From the NCBI GenBank assembly GCA_023334545.1, contig JAADVB010000004.1, forward strand, positions 112,802-176,801: a DNA stretch of 64,000 nt, read 5' to 3'. Positions 1-10,723 of the stretch are shown here, piece after piece; position 1 is the first letter of the stretch, and each line of letters begins with the position of its first letter. The translations under genes were made by a program, and so were the position numbers. The stretch is from Salisapilia sapeloensis (taxonomy: Eukaryota; Oomycota; Peronosporomycetes; Peronosporales; Salisapiliaceae). Below the pieces are notes generated by a model. That model did not search any database. It was not told the origin of the DNA and saw only the letters and a program-made list of their open reading frames with translations.

Positions 1-716
1 AGAACTTTACCGCTCGTCTTATCAGTCTGGCCGAATACCGCCAGCAATTGCACCAGTACCTCGTCTCCAAGATGTCTACGGTCGCCCCAAACCTCGCTGC
101 CTTGATCGGCGAAACGGTTGGCGCTCGTCTCATCTCGCACGCCGGTTCCTTGACGAACTTGGCCAAGTGCCCTGCGTCGACGGTGCAGATCCTTGGTGCC
201 GAGAAGGCACTCTTCCGAGCGTTGAAGACCAAGGGAAACACGCCCAAGTATGGTCTTCTCTTCCACTCGTCTTTCATCGGTCGCGCCGGTGCGAAGAACA
301 AGGGCCGTATCTCGCGTTACTTGGCCAACAAGTGTGCCATCGCGTCTCGTATCGATTCGTTCATTGATGAGCCGACTACTAAGTACGGTGACCAGATGAA
401 GGAGCAGGTGGAAGAGCGCCTGGCGTTCTACGACTCGGGAGCCGCACCCCGAAAAAATGCTGACGTGATGCACTCTGTCGCGTCTTCTCTCCAGTCGCCA
501 GAAGAGGCTGCTTTGAACGGTGAGAAGAAGAAGAGCAAGAAGAGCAAGAAGCGTGCCAAGGAAGAGGTAGAGGAAGAGGAAGAGGAGGAAGCGCCGAAGA
601 AGAAGAGTAAGAAGAGCAAGAAGAGTAAGAAAGCAGAAGTAGAAGCGGAACCGGTAGACGACGGTGAGAAGAAGAAAAAGAAGAAGAAGAAGAAGAGCGC
701 CAAGACGGACGCCTAG
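1..716 (+). CDS. NOP56: NOP56, C-terminal part (5' end outside window)
   Basis: This is the 3' end of NOP56, a core protein of box C/D snoRNPs that guide 2'-O-methylation of rRNA in the nucleolus. The frame is open from base 3, giving 237 residues. The Nop domain is visible from the first residues: [15 protein letters not shown], then [34 protein letters not shown] and [22 protein letters not shown] and PRKNADVM follow and fit NOP56 rather than NOP58. The last 60 residues are a Lys/Glu-rich KKSKK-type tail, as expected for nucleolar Nop proteins. TAG is at 714-716. The opposite strand of the tail is open but is only a low-complexity shadow. Confidence 0.95.
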   Translation, partial: NFTARLISLAEYRQQLHQYLVSKMSTVAPNLAALIGETVGARLISHAGSLTNLAKCPASTVQILGAEKALFRALKTKGNTPKYGLLFHSSFIGRAGAKNKGRISRYLANKCAIASRIDSFIDEPTTKYGDQMKEQVEERLAFYDSGAAPRKNADVMHSVASSLQSPEEAALNGEKKKSKKSKKRAKEEVEEEEEEEAPKKKSKKSKKSKKAEVEAEPVDDGEKKKKKKKKKSAKTDA

Positions 717-919
717 GTCTGTGTCGACGCTGCTAACGTTTGCTGCGAATGTACTTTTGATTTTTCGCTATCTTTTGTTTTGTCTTGTAGCTACGTGGGG
801 TTTATCCAGGTAGAAATATTGACTTCTAGATGAAGCGTTGGATTTGAATAACGGACAAGTACATCCGACTAGTCACAAGTAGTTCCTTAGTATTGAATAC
901 GTCTCAGCAGTTTGACCGC

Positions 920-3487
920 ATGATGGCATTTCCACAAGACTCGAGTATTTCTAAAGTCCCTGGCTTCTTCTCGACACACTCTGCTTTGCTAGCAAAGAAA
1001 AACTTTCGCAAGTCTCAACTACTACAGCAAATGTCCAACGGATATGAGAAGACCAGTACTATTCGTGACCTACCTCTTGCTGAACAAGTCCAGCATGACA
1101 ATCAGCCAAAAGTACCAGAACACCAATTAGGCGTTCAGAAAACTGAGAAGCAGACAAGCTTCCGTCCTCCTGTCTGGGTTACCCACGCGAACGACGTACT
1201 GCGCTTCTTCGGATACTTTGAAACAAAGAACGATTACAATAGCATTCATGCCGACAATGTCGTGCGTAGAGTAGTGGTGTATTTCTACCTGGTGGATAAT
1301 ACGATCTCAGTGACAGAGCCAAGAGTTCGGAATAGTGGTATGATGCAAGGAGCTTTTCTTCGACGTGGTGTGGTGTATCGACCAGAGGATAATCAACCGT
1401 ATTCTCCAGAGCATTTACAAGTCGGAGGGTGTGTGCAACTCAATGGTCGGACTATACACTTGGTCGACTGCGACCACGCAACTCGAGCGTATTATCAGCA
1501 GAAAAAAGGAATTAAAATGCCTTCGCCTCTTGCGTATCCAGACGAGAGCCAGCATGAGGTAGGCAAATTGAAACCATCACAAGCCAAGATTACCAGACGA
1601 CGCGAAGCGATTCGACGCGCTGACCGTGCCCGCAAGTTTCATGAAAACAAGGGCAAAGTCCTCCGATTCTATGCGTCGTGGCATGATCGGCATCCTTGGT
1701 ATCCAGAAACGAAGAATTACGTTCTTCATTACTACTTAGAAGATGATACGCTTGACATCGTTGAGGCGAAGACAAACAAGCGAATGGAAAGTGGGCGTGG
1801 TCATTTCTCACTCCTATCACAGCGGCGTCGGATTCAGCGTGATAAGGATACTACGAAAGAAACTGTGTCTAATGTAAAGAGCGACGCAAATGTACAAGAC
1901 GATGGTTATCTGAACGAACTAGACCTCGTATGCGGAAACTATGTGACAATTTGTTCGCGACGATTTTTACTGAATGACTGTGACAAGTTTACGAGGTCTT
2001 ACTACTTAGAAACGCATGGAATTGACCAAAGTAGGCCTGAAACCCAAACAGATACATCATCAGCTCACCCACTTGCCTGGAAGATATTTAAGAAAGAAGA
2101 TGAGAATCAAGATGATGATCGTGCAAATGCTGTAAAGGGTTTGAGAGGAGACATCGGTTTGGATCGTTTAAAAGCACATTTAGAAGACTACCCATTCTAT
2201 AAAAGGGACGCGTTGGACCACAAAGAGCTTCGCTTTCGTGCAAAGTTCGCAGGTAGTTCATTGTCTGAGGTTGATAGAGAACGCAGGTTCCTTGTCAGCT
2301 ATTATCTAGGAGATGACACAATGTCCATTTATGAGCCTGCTCTAGCTAATTCAGGAGTTGTCGGTGGGCAATTCCTTGGCAGAGGTCGGTATCGGAAATC
2401 CAGGCCAAACGATCACTGCCGTGATAAACAGTCCAGCAGGTCATACATTGCCGAAGATATGTATGTTGGAGCAGTGATATGTTTTGACTTTCTACCGAGC
2501 CAAAAGCTACAAATTGTAGAAGCAGACCTACAAACTCTCGACTACTGCGAAATGCATCCAAAGCAGTTTCCGTATTCGAACATAGCTAAAGTGATGTACA
2601 TCATCGTACAGTATATCCTCATGCACAAGGTGCAGAACATTCGCCGTCGATGCCGAAAACTAGATTACGATGGGAAAAAATCGTTTACATCTGCCCAGCT
2701 ACAACTACTCCTGCTGGACATTGGAATACTAGAAACATTAAATGACCATCAATGCCTCACATTGCTTCGAGCTTTTCCCACGCATCCGCATGATCGCCAA
2801 TGTCAAGATCCGCTCTTTGATTATGAGCAGTTCTGTGATGCCATCGCGATGGACTATGCTTGTGAGCACGACACCTGTCCGCAACACACACACCTTCGGC
2901 ATGAACTTGCTACAGTTAGGGGCTTACGTTGGCTTCTAGCGTCATCATGCAATGATGCCAACCAAAGCCTTCGCGGGAATGATATTGAGCACATTTTTGA
3001 CATGAATGGCATTGCTGTAGACGATGAAGCTAAGCGAGAGCTTCAAGACCTTGTAAATAGCTCTGGAGGCAAGGTTTCTAGTCAGCTATTGTGCGATTAC
3101 GTCCTTCTGTTACCATTCGACGATTTGACCAGTGACTTTGAAGAGTTAGCGTATCAATCGACAGAGAATTTCTCTTCAACTCCTGAGACTCTGAAGGCAT
3201 CAAAGGAGACAGAAGCGCAGGTGAAAATTCAAGAGCAAGCGAAACTGGAACGAGTGCGTAAAGTTCTTCAAGAGTATTTTTTCAATCGAAAGTATGAACT
3301 ACGTCGTGCATTGCGAAGGCAAGATAATGGCGGAAGTGGGCAAGTGTTCGAAGATGATTTCATGGCAGCCTTATCGTCCGTCGAACCAAACCTTCGTGAC
3401 GAAGATATGTTCATTATTGCTCAAACCTACTTTCCGACCAACAATTCAGTGTTGAACTACACTGATTTTCTTCAACATGCTTTCTGA
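920..3487 (+). CDS. EFHC-like axonemal protein with three DM10 domains
   Basis: An 855-residue intronless protein with three DM10 domains at roughly residues 90-190, 245-360 and 435-540. Each has the LRF...YYL.DDT.SI.EP pattern (for example VVYFYLVDNTISVTEP and LVSYYLGDDTMSIYEP). Helical, EF-hand-like segments follow (one contains KLDYDGKKSFT). This is the architecture of EFHC1/EFHC2 (the Rib72 family), microtubule inner proteins of the flagellar doublet, so a zoospore flagellum role is inferred. The frame is open up to a TTG at 893, but the first ATG is at 920 (MMAFPQ). Its stop lies only 11 bases from the stop of the convergent pseudouridine synthase gene. EFHC1 and EFHC2 cannot be told apart here. 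Confidence 0.85.
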   Translation: MMAFPQDSSISKVPGFFSTHSALLAKKNFRKSQLLQQMSNGYEKTSTIRDLPLAEQVQHDNQPKVPEHQLGVQKTEKQTSFRPPVWVTHANDVLRFFGYFETKNDYNSIHADNVVRRVVVYFYLVDNTISVTEPRVRNSGMMQGAFLRRGVVYRPEDNQPYSPEHLQVGGCVQLNGRTIHLVDCDHATRAYYQQKKGIKMPSPLAYPDESQHEVGKLKPSQAKITRRREAIRRADRARKFHENKGKVLRFYASWHDRHPWYPETKNYVLHYYLEDDTLDIVEAKTNKRMESGRGHFSLLSQRRRIQRDKDTTKETVSNVKSDANVQDDGYLNELDLVCGNYVTICSRRFLLNDCDKFTRSYYLETHGIDQSRPETQTDTSSAHPLAWKIFKKEDENQDDDRANAVKGLRGDIGLDRLKAHLEDYPFYKRDALDHKELRFRAKFAGSSLSEVDRERRFLVSYYLGDDTMSIYEPALANSGVVGGQFLGRGRYRKSRPNDHCRDKQSSRSYIAEDMYVGAVICFDFLPSQKLQIVEADLQTLDYCEMHPKQFPYSNIAKVMYIIVQYILMHKVQNIRRRCRKLDYDGKKSFTSAQLQLLLLDIGILETLNDHQCLTLLRAFPTHPHDRQCQDPLFDYEQFCDAIAMDYACEHDTCPQHTHLRHELATVRGLRWLLASSCNDANQSLRGNDIEHIFDMNGIAVDDEAKRELQDLVNSSGGKVSSQLLCDYVLLLPFDDLTSDFEELAYQSTENFSSTPETLKASKETEAQVKIQEQAKLERVRKVLQEYFFNRKYELRRALRRQDNGGSGQVFEDDFMAALSSVEPNLRDEDMFIIAQTYFPTNNSVLNYTDFLQHAF

Positions 3488-3498
3488 CAAGAAAGAAA

Positions 3499-5350
3499 CT
3501 ACGTGAGCTCTGCATTCTCAACGCTTTGGGCCCAAGCTGGAGCTGGAGCTTTGTATACTTGACCAGCAATCTATAGGAGATAGTCAGTCCAGTGCAATAC
3601 AAGCCCCACTTTAGCTAATTTTACCTTGTACTCAAAGGCGTGGAGCCATATTCGACTGCAATGCAGTTGCGTCTCGTTAAAAGCGTCATTGTCGCCAATG
3701 CGGCACCAAGCACACGTTCGTTTCATGAACTCTTCCTCCGTCTCACCTTCCTTTTGCGCAACAGCATAGTCCACACCATTGCCATCATTCTCCTTCACAA
3801 CTCGGCTTTCCTCTTGCTTTAGTTTTGCTTGTTTAATGAGTTCTTTTCTATCATCGCTTTCGCCTAGGTGTAGTTCACCACCGTAGCACGGGTCATTTGC
3901 AATTGGATACCCAATTAACTGAAGGTGAAGTCGAATCTGATGTGTTCGACCCGTGACAGGGTAGCATTTCACGACCGTAGTCGGTGTCGGGACTTGATCG
4001 GAAGGGCCAAGTACCGAAGATACTTGAACAACCGTCTCGGAAGCTTTTCCATCTTCATGACACTCCCAAATGCCACGTTTGGCGGAAAGGCAGCGCAGTG
4101 GACAATTAATCCGGATGCAATTCTCGTCTTCGAACGTAACTGTTGCGATGGAGCACGATCTATGGGCTGTAGCTATCACCTGCTCCTGGAATGGAGCATC
4201 AAATGATTTAGGAATAGATCCTTTGGCGCGAGCAAGGTATGTCTTTGAAGCTTCATGCGCAGCTATATTTAGGTGTAAGGGTAATGCTATCAACAGAAGG
4301 CAGTGTATGTGTCTTACCTATAGCGAGTGAGAGCTCTTTTGCTTTGGTCGAGTTCTTGGCAAATACGACAATTCCTGTATGAAAGTTAATCAAGGCTTGT
4401 CAGACGGAGGCCGATGAATACTGTACCTGATGTAAGCCTATCAATGCGATGGACAATATGCAGTTGACCAACATTAAAGCGCTTGTGCTGCATGATTGCA
4501 TGCAACGAATTCTGGTGATAGGCACCTGAAGCATGTGTTGGGATGGATGGAGGCTTCGATACGACCATCTATAGACATTTACGCCGAATCAAACATATGC
4601 GTGTGGCGACTAGTTCAGATGATGACGTACTACATCGTCATCTTCGTAGACAACTGGGATTTCTTCTCCTGAGACTGGAGGTTCGTGACGATGCGTCTAA
4701 ACATGTAATATGTCAAAATTGCACCGCGGTTCAGTATTGACAGTATGACACTGAACCTTGTGAATAAGCAAATCTCCATTTTGAATCTTGGTGTTCGGAG
4801 AAACGACTTGGTGATTGACTGTGATTCGCCCAGACTTGATTGCAAATTCCTGCCGTAAAGATGCCAAGTCAGTGATATGTCGAGCATACTTGTAGTGTCA
4901 AAAATATTTACATAATACTCGGGTGACTGGGCCCCAAATTCAGTCGTAAAAATTTCAAAGAGCTCTCTTTGGAACCAACGCTGTTTGGCAAACGTGCGAA
5001 ACTCGTAGATGTACGGCTTTACCACGCGATAACCTAGATCCACAGTAGCATTTCATGTAAAAACCTGTTTCTTGTTGCTAGTGACAAAGGGACGGACCAT
5101 GCTGGAAGTGGTATTCGGGAGTTGGTGTCTGATACTCTCGTATTTGCTTCGTATCGCACTTGCGGCGCTTTTTACGCTCACGTCGAGACTCTTTCGACCC
5201 ATTTGCTCGTTCATGCTTTTTAGGCACTTCTTTGGTTTCGACAAAAGTATCTGCAGCAGCAAGACCGTCTTTCGCACCATCCTGAGTCGCCATCCTATTG
5301 CTTTGGTATTTCGTGTCCAAGAGATTGTGCTGTCTCTTACTAGTTATCAT
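3499..5350 (-). CDS. RNA pseudouridine synthase, RluA/RPUSD2-RIB2 type, 8 exons
   Basis: It isomerises uridine to pseudouridine in RNA, and the family acts on tRNA or mRNA. Exons on the minus strand: 5350-5098, 5033-4912, 4849-4757, 4696-4634, 4568-4427, 4374-4318, 4262-3625 and 3570-3499. All phases agree and give 479 residues. Across junctions the protein reads like RPUSD2: YHFQHG|YRVVKPY, a WFQ...EIFTTEF segment, THRHEPPV, then SKPPSIPTHASG. The catalytic motif is HRIDRLTSG, with Asp as the predicted nucleophile, followed by VTGRTHQIRLHLQ. The last exon (IAGQVYKAPAPAWAQ) restores the family C-terminus beyond an in-frame stop in the intron. Intron 1 uses an odd GTCCGT donor. The start could instead be the ATG at 5293. 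The N-terminus is Lys/Arg-rich. Confidence 0.85.
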
Positions 5351-5496
5351 CTACAGTACGTTTCGCTAGGTTACCAGTAGCTGTGCTAGTACAGTTGTCG
5401 GTCGCTGTACCTCTCGTCACGCAAAAATCTCTAAAGTGAGGATAGACGACAGACTACATTGCTACGGATGAAATGGAAATGTTGCTTCTATTTGTT

Positions 5497-8400
5497 TTAT
5501 TGCAGCAATGGCGTCTTTTCATTCACACGAATGGCGTACATGTCTCTATCGACGTCAAGTTTCACTTCTGGAGGCGTGTAGTAGCGTAGCAAGAGTGAAG
5601 ACGTCACAACGCACACCGACGACAGCGCCATCGCAGCTCCAGCGAACATAGGTGGAATACTGAATCCCCATGGGTACAAAGCTCCAGCTGCAAGTGGGAT
5701 CAAAATCAAGTTGTACCCGAGTGCCCAGACATAGTTGAGCTTGATCCTGGTAAAGATACGTCGCGTAAGGTGGAGCGCAGTCACCACATCCCGCAGATCG
5801 GACTTCATGAGGACCAAGTCCGCCGTCTCCACCGCAATCTCCGTTCCAGCTCCAACGGCGACTCCAAGGTCGGCTTGAGCGAGGGCAGGAGAGTCGTTAA
5901 TGCCATCACCGACCATCGCTACAATCTTCCCTTTCTCCTGCAGTTCCTCTACTTTCAATGCCTTTGCGGATGGTACGACACCAGCCATCACTTTCGTCGG
6001 GTCCAGACCCAATTGATTGGCAACAGCCAGCGCCGTCCGTGGGTTATCACCAGTGACCATCCAGGTCTCGATTCCCATCGACTGTAGCTTTCGAATGGTA
6101 CTCTTTGCCTCTGGGCGAGGTGCATCGGCAACTGCAATGGCAGCAACGAAATTACCATCGATGGAAATGTATACCGACGTTTTACCGTCGTGCTGGAACC
6201 TCCCGACCGCTTGCTGTACAGCCACCAAGGACGTCTTTTCAATTTTGTTCTCCAGCATCCAGTCGTGATTCCCGACAGCTACCTCGTGGCCATCGACAGT
6301 GCACACGATGCCCTTCCCAGACACTCCATTAAACCCCGAAGGCTGGACCAAACTCTCCTTGGAGACATACTGGACAATCGCTCTTCCAAGCGAATGCTCG
6401 CTGCCAAGTTCTGCACTAGCAGCCAGACGCATCACCTCCTTCTCTGTCCATTTGCTAGACGACACAACAACATCTGTCACAGTAGGCTTTCCAACCGTCA
6501 ATGTTCCAGTCTTGTCGAACAGGACAGCATCTACGTGATGTGCCATCTCCAACGGCTCTCCACCTTTGATCAACACGCCATGCCTCGCGCCTGTACCTGT
6601 GCCCACCATGACAGCAGTCGGAGTCGCCAGACCTAAAGCACAAGGACAGGCTACAACGAGCGTTGCGATAGCAAAGTTAAAGGCAAACATAAAGCTACTG
6701 TCTGTCTTTGGAATCCAGTCGGTAGGGACAAGACCCAATACTGTCGCAGTGTACCAGACGACAAACGTCACGAGCGAGACGATTAGGACGAACGGGACGA
6801 AGATAGAGGCAATGTAGTCTGCATACGCCTGTATGGGCGCTTTCGACGCCTGCGCGTTGTTGACGAGTCGGATGATTTGGCTTAACGCAGTCTCGTCCTG
6901 CACTCCTGTCACTTGCATGTGGAAGAGCCCTTCCACATTAATTGTCGCACCAAGCACTTGATCTCCTTTCACTTTCTTCACCGGTTTGGATTCGCCCGTC
7001 AGCATAGATTCATCCAATTTTCCATCTCCAAACACGATCTTGCCATCCACTGGAACTGCCGCTCCTCGCACGACTTTCAACATATCTCCTTTTTGCACGA
7101 CTTCGATCGGAACCACCTTTTCGTCTTTCACTTGACCCTTTTCGAGCACAAGTAGCGTCGCAGACTTGGCTTGTAAGTCCATGAGCTTACTTAGTGCCTC
7201 AGATGTCTTTCCCTTTGCACTTGCTTCTAGACTTTTACCCAACAAGACGAACGATATGAGCATGGATGACGTCATGAAGAGATCGGGATTGCACATGGCT
7301 GTATTGTGGAGAAACGCGCCACGGAGCATCCCGAGACAGCCGTAGAAAAAGGCGGCGGAAGAGCCCATGGACACTAGGAAGGACATGTTCAACACACCAT
7401 TCCGTACGCCATGCACAGCATCCACGTGGAAGCGACGACCTGCATACAGCTGCACTGGCGCTGCTAGTGCGAGGATAATGACCGAAGTGAACGTAATACC
7501 TGGGATGAAGGTCGACTGAAGGGCGTCGTAAAGTAGTGGCATGTACGGTGTCAGCAACATGATGATGACGATCGGGGCAGTAAACAATAGAGCAAAAGCG
7601 AGATCCTTGTGGTACCTCTGAATCTCCTTTTCCCTTTGATCCGTCAACTGCTTCCCAAGCTCATTCGATGAAGTCATCGTAGCATCATACCCCACGAGTT
7701 CCACTTGATCCATCAAGTCCGTCACGTGCACTTGACTCGGATCCACTTGAATAGTGGCTGTATCCGTAGCGAAAGAGACGGAAGCAGAGATAACACCAGG
7801 CATGTTGTTTAGTGCGTTCTCGACAGCTGACGAGCAGGAGTTACACGTCATCCCACCGATGATCAGCCTCACTTCTTTCACCTCGCTCTGTGGAATGTCA
7901 ATGGCAACATCCTGCTTTATTGGTGAAGAAGTTTGCGACTCGCAGCTCTTTATTCCATTCGACTGTGTACTAGCAGTCTCACTGTCAAAAGCCTGGTTAG
8001 TGACAAAACTGTGCTGAAGTGGTTGAGCAGAGAACTTCTTGTGAATAGACTCGACTTCATGGATCAGATCTGGAGTAGACATTGCTGCCTGTGGATCCAA
8101 GTAGATCAGAGACGTTTCCGATGGAAAGTCTACAATGGCATGGAGCACACCTTTCGTCTCATTCAGGTGACGCTCGATTTTCTTGGCACACCCTTTAGCA
8201 CAGGTCATGCCACCAATCTCCAATTGGATCGTCCGAAAGTGAGTATAATCCGCAACGAAGTCTTGGGCATCGTATGATCCTTCCATATTGCGAATGCCCT
8301 TAATAATCGAATCCGGAGTGGACTGCGTTCCAGCTTTTAACAGCACGACTGCTCGCTGTTTGGAAAAGTCGACTGTAGCATCCTGGACGTCCTCCATTTG

Positions 8401-9096
8401 AGCAAGCGACTGTTCAATCTTCTTGGCACAGCCTTGGGCGCAGTGCATACCGGAAACTTGGAGCAGGATAGCTTCAGGGAGTGGACGCGGCTCACTAGTT
8501 GTTTGCACTTCCGTTGTGGTTGGCTGATTGTCCTCTGCTTGGACACAGAACCGCTTTTCAATCGACTCTACTGCCTGGATAAGATCGTGTGAGGTGACAC
8601 TCGATCCTTTGGCTAGAGTCACGTCCGCTGTGTTAGTCTCAGACTTGACGCAAACGTGTACTACGCCTGGTACCCGCTCTATCGCTCGTACAACTCGTCG
8701 ACCACATTTGGACATGCATCTCATGCCACCCACATGCAGCGTAATTGTGCGTTGGGGAGCTTGCCAGACTGGATACACTTCGTCCTGACCGCCTGTGGAC
8801 GATAGCGCAAGGTCTACCAGCTCCATTTCACTCTCACTGTCCAATGGATGGTGCAGGTCAATTTTAACGAGGCCATTCTCTACATCTACAAAGGTGCTTT
8901 TGACTAAATCACATTGGTCCAGCTCCTCTGGGATGGTCTGACTCGAGTCAGACGCCTCTTCATGAAGTGTTGGAATGTATAGCAGTGCAACGTGTCCATA
9001 CCCAAACGAAGGAGTGGATGTGACGAATGGCACATCTTCCTCCGGTTGCACACATTCGGAAGGTATATCATCTAAAGTACTTTCGTCGGCAGTCAT
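5497..9096 (-). CDS. copper-transporting P1B-type ATPase
   Basis: An intronless 1199-residue copper pump of the ATP7/CCC2 type that moves Cu(I) across a membrane using ATP. Four N-terminal metal-binding domains have Cys pairs near residues 127/131, 219/223, 299/303 and 418/421. The first three are spaced CX3C (GMRCMSKC, GMHCAQGC, GMTCAKGC); only the fourth is the canonical CX2C (GMTCNSC). Then come membrane helices, the actuator motif TGES, the CPC motif (VVACPCALG), the phosphorylation motif DKTGTLT, SEHS where SEHP is usual, and the hinge GDGINDSPA. The upstream frame begins with TTG at 9120; the first ATG is at 9096. It is divergent from the RbfA gene across about 137 bases. Confidence 0.95.
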   Translation of the reverse strand: MTADESTLDDIPSECVQPEEDVPFVTSTPSFGYGHVALLYIPTLHEEASDSSQTIPEELDQCDLVKSTFVDVENGLVKIDLHHPLDSESEMELVDLALSSTGGQDEVYPVWQAPQRTITLHVGGMRCMSKCGRRVVRAIERVPGVVHVCVKSETNTADVTLAKGSSVTSHDLIQAVESIEKRFCVQAEDNQPTTTEVQTTSEPRPLPEAILLQVSGMHCAQGCAKKIEQSLAQMEDVQDATVDFSKQRAVVLLKAGTQSTPDSIIKGIRNMEGSYDAQDFVADYTHFRTIQLEIGGMTCAKGCAKKIERHLNETKGVLHAIVDFPSETSLIYLDPQAAMSTPDLIHEVESIHKKFSAQPLQHSFVTNQAFDSETASTQSNGIKSCESQTSSPIKQDVAIDIPQSEVKEVRLIIGGMTCNSCSSAVENALNNMPGVISASVSFATDTATIQVDPSQVHVTDLMDQVELVGYDATMTSSNELGKQLTDQREKEIQRYHKDLAFALLFTAPIVIIMLLTPYMPLLYDALQSTFIPGITFTSVIILALAAPVQLYAGRRFHVDAVHGVRNGVLNMSFLVSMGSSAAFFYGCLGMLRGAFLHNTAMCNPDLFMTSSMLISFVLLGKSLEASAKGKTSEALSKLMDLQAKSATLLVLEKGQVKDEKVVPIEVVQKGDMLKVVRGAAVPVDGKIVFGDGKLDESMLTGESKPVKKVKGDQVLGATINVEGLFHMQVTGVQDETALSQIIRLVNNAQASKAPIQAYADYIASIFVPFVLIVSLVTFVVWYTATVLGLVPTDWIPKTDSSFMFAFNFAIATLVVACPCALGLATPTAVMVGTGTGARHGVLIKGGEPLEMAHHVDAVLFDKTGTLTVGKPTVTDVVVSSSKWTEKEVMRLAASAELGSEHSLGRAIVQYVSKESLVQPSGFNGVSGKGIVCTVDGHEVAVGNHDWMLENKIEKTSLVAVQQAVGRFQHDGKTSVYISIDGNFVAAIAVADAPRPEAKSTIRKLQSMGIETWMVTGDNPRTALAVANQLGLDPTKVMAGVVPSAKALKVEELQEKGKIVAMVGDGINDSPALAQADLGVAVGAGTEIAVETADLVLMKSDLRDVVTALHLTRRIFTRIKLNYVWALGYNLILIPLAAGALYPWGFSIPPMFAGAAMALSSVCVVTSSLLLRYYTPPEVKLDVDRDMYAIRVNEKTPLLQ

Positions 9097-9233
9097 GATG
9101 CCCCGAGCCCAATTGACCAAATGACCAGCAGTTCAGACGCGAGTCTTCCAACATATCATTCGTTAAAACCCCTTCGTTTCAGCCAATCGCAAGCCATGTA
9201 CACAATCTCTGGACACAAAGTGGTGAAAACGTC

Positions 9234-10631
9234 ATGAAGGCTTTGTGGCGAGGTTCTGGGGGTCGTGTCACGGCTCTAGCTCGTGTTCCGTCCAATCTTT
9301 ATGCCTTGACAAGTACCTTGGATACTGCTGGACAGACATGCAGCATTCACACTTCGTCCGTGCTTCTTGCGAGACGAAAACGGGGCAGTCGCGGTCAGCC
9401 AGCAGAAGGCCAGGTGATTGCGTCGGGCGTAGTGCCTCCTCCACGTCGTTTGCAAGACATCCCAGAGGTTCTTTAATGTGAATGAACTTGTAAAGAGTAT
9501 ATATGAACTGATATTTGTTGTGATGCAGGATGAACTAAACGTGTTCAAGAAATGGGTCGAGGATGTTGAGCAAAAGACCGAGTCGCGTCGCCGAGAACGT
9601 CGTAAGCAGAAAGTTGAGGACTTTACGCCTTTACCAGAGGTGGATTCCAAATACAGAAAAGGTCTCAAGGATCCGGAACCAGCTCAGGTCACGAACGACG
9701 TATTTGATGAAGTGGACCCGGAAGCCTTGAAAGAATTTGACGAGACGGACATTGACGACGAGGAGACGGAAGAGTTCATGGAAGAAGTAGACAACCTCTT
9801 TGCTCTCACGCCAGAGGAGTTTGAGAAGCGGATGGAGAAAATGGATGAAAAGCCTACTCCAGCCCACAAACGCAGCGCCGAAAGCGCCGATGCTGACGAC
9901 GATGAGGATGAAGACCAAGAAGATGATGATGAGCAGCCTATTCTACAGTCGGAACGAGCCACTCGCATGATGAACAAAAAGGCGCTCTTAAATGCACTCG
10001 ACGGCGGCCATAAAAGAGCAGACCAAAGTCTAGTCACGAAAGCAGGTATGTTCGATCCTACCTTGTATCTTATCCATTTCCTAACACCAGCATCTACAGA
10101 TTCCAAAGCCAAGGCGCCTTTAACGAAGAAGACAAACGCTGGTAGAAAAGAGAAGGCATCCTTCCGTCAAGACCGTATCGAAACGTCTGTACAACACTTT
10201 ACGCAATCCCTGTTCCTCCAAGACGCCTATCGCAAATCTCTGGACATCATCCCAAACGTCTTGGAAGTACGTTTTCCTACCTCCTACGCTAAGATCATGG
10301 CTAATAAAAAGTAGGTGACAGCCACAGGTGACCTACGCCGCATCGTCGTGTACTGGGAACCGATGCGTCTAGGATCGACGGACCAAGACGTTGGCAAACG
10401 CAAGGTGGAGGCTGTTCGGAAGAACCTGCAGAACCAGCAGCCGTGGCTCCAGCGTCGTATCACTCGCCATCTCAACCTAAAGGTATTCTCTCTTCTACAC
10501 CAGATACGACAATATCTAACCAGAATGAACAGTTTGGTCCGACCGTCGAGTTCAGGAGACGCAAGGAGAACAAGGCAGATGATGCTCGTTCGATGTTCGA
10601 CGAGGAAATGGAATGGCTAGATCGGTTTTAA
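9234..10631 (+). CDS. RbfA-like ribosome-binding factor, probably mitochondrial, 5 exons
   Basis: Exons 9234-9467, 9529-10045, 10100-10266, 10315-10482 and 10533-10631 give 394 residues. The N-terminus (MKALWRGSGGRVTALAR) is basic with no acid, like a mitochondrial presequence. The middle is very acidic (Glu/Asp runs around residues 120-210). The C-terminal part resembles RbfA: RIETSVQHFTQSLFL, then VTATGDLRRIVVYW, a long helix with LNLK|FGPTVEFRR, and a C-terminal EEMEWLDRF. RbfA binds the small ribosomal subunit late in its maturation, so a mitoribosome role is inferred. Intron 2 is 54 bases and in frame, so it looks open. The RbfA call rests on pattern only; the acidic insertion is unusual for the family. 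Confidence 0.7.
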
Positions 10632-10723
10632 GATACACTAGTAAGGCAAAAACCAATTCCCATTGTGGCAAACCTAGGACAGTGGCAACCTATCATGGAC
10701 TTGGTTTCGTTCTCGTCAACTGC

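Noticed and set aside
428-703. Minus-strand 91-codon frame rich in Phe and Ser
   Set aside because: It is the mirror of the Lys/Glu-rich NOP56 tail and has no features of its own.
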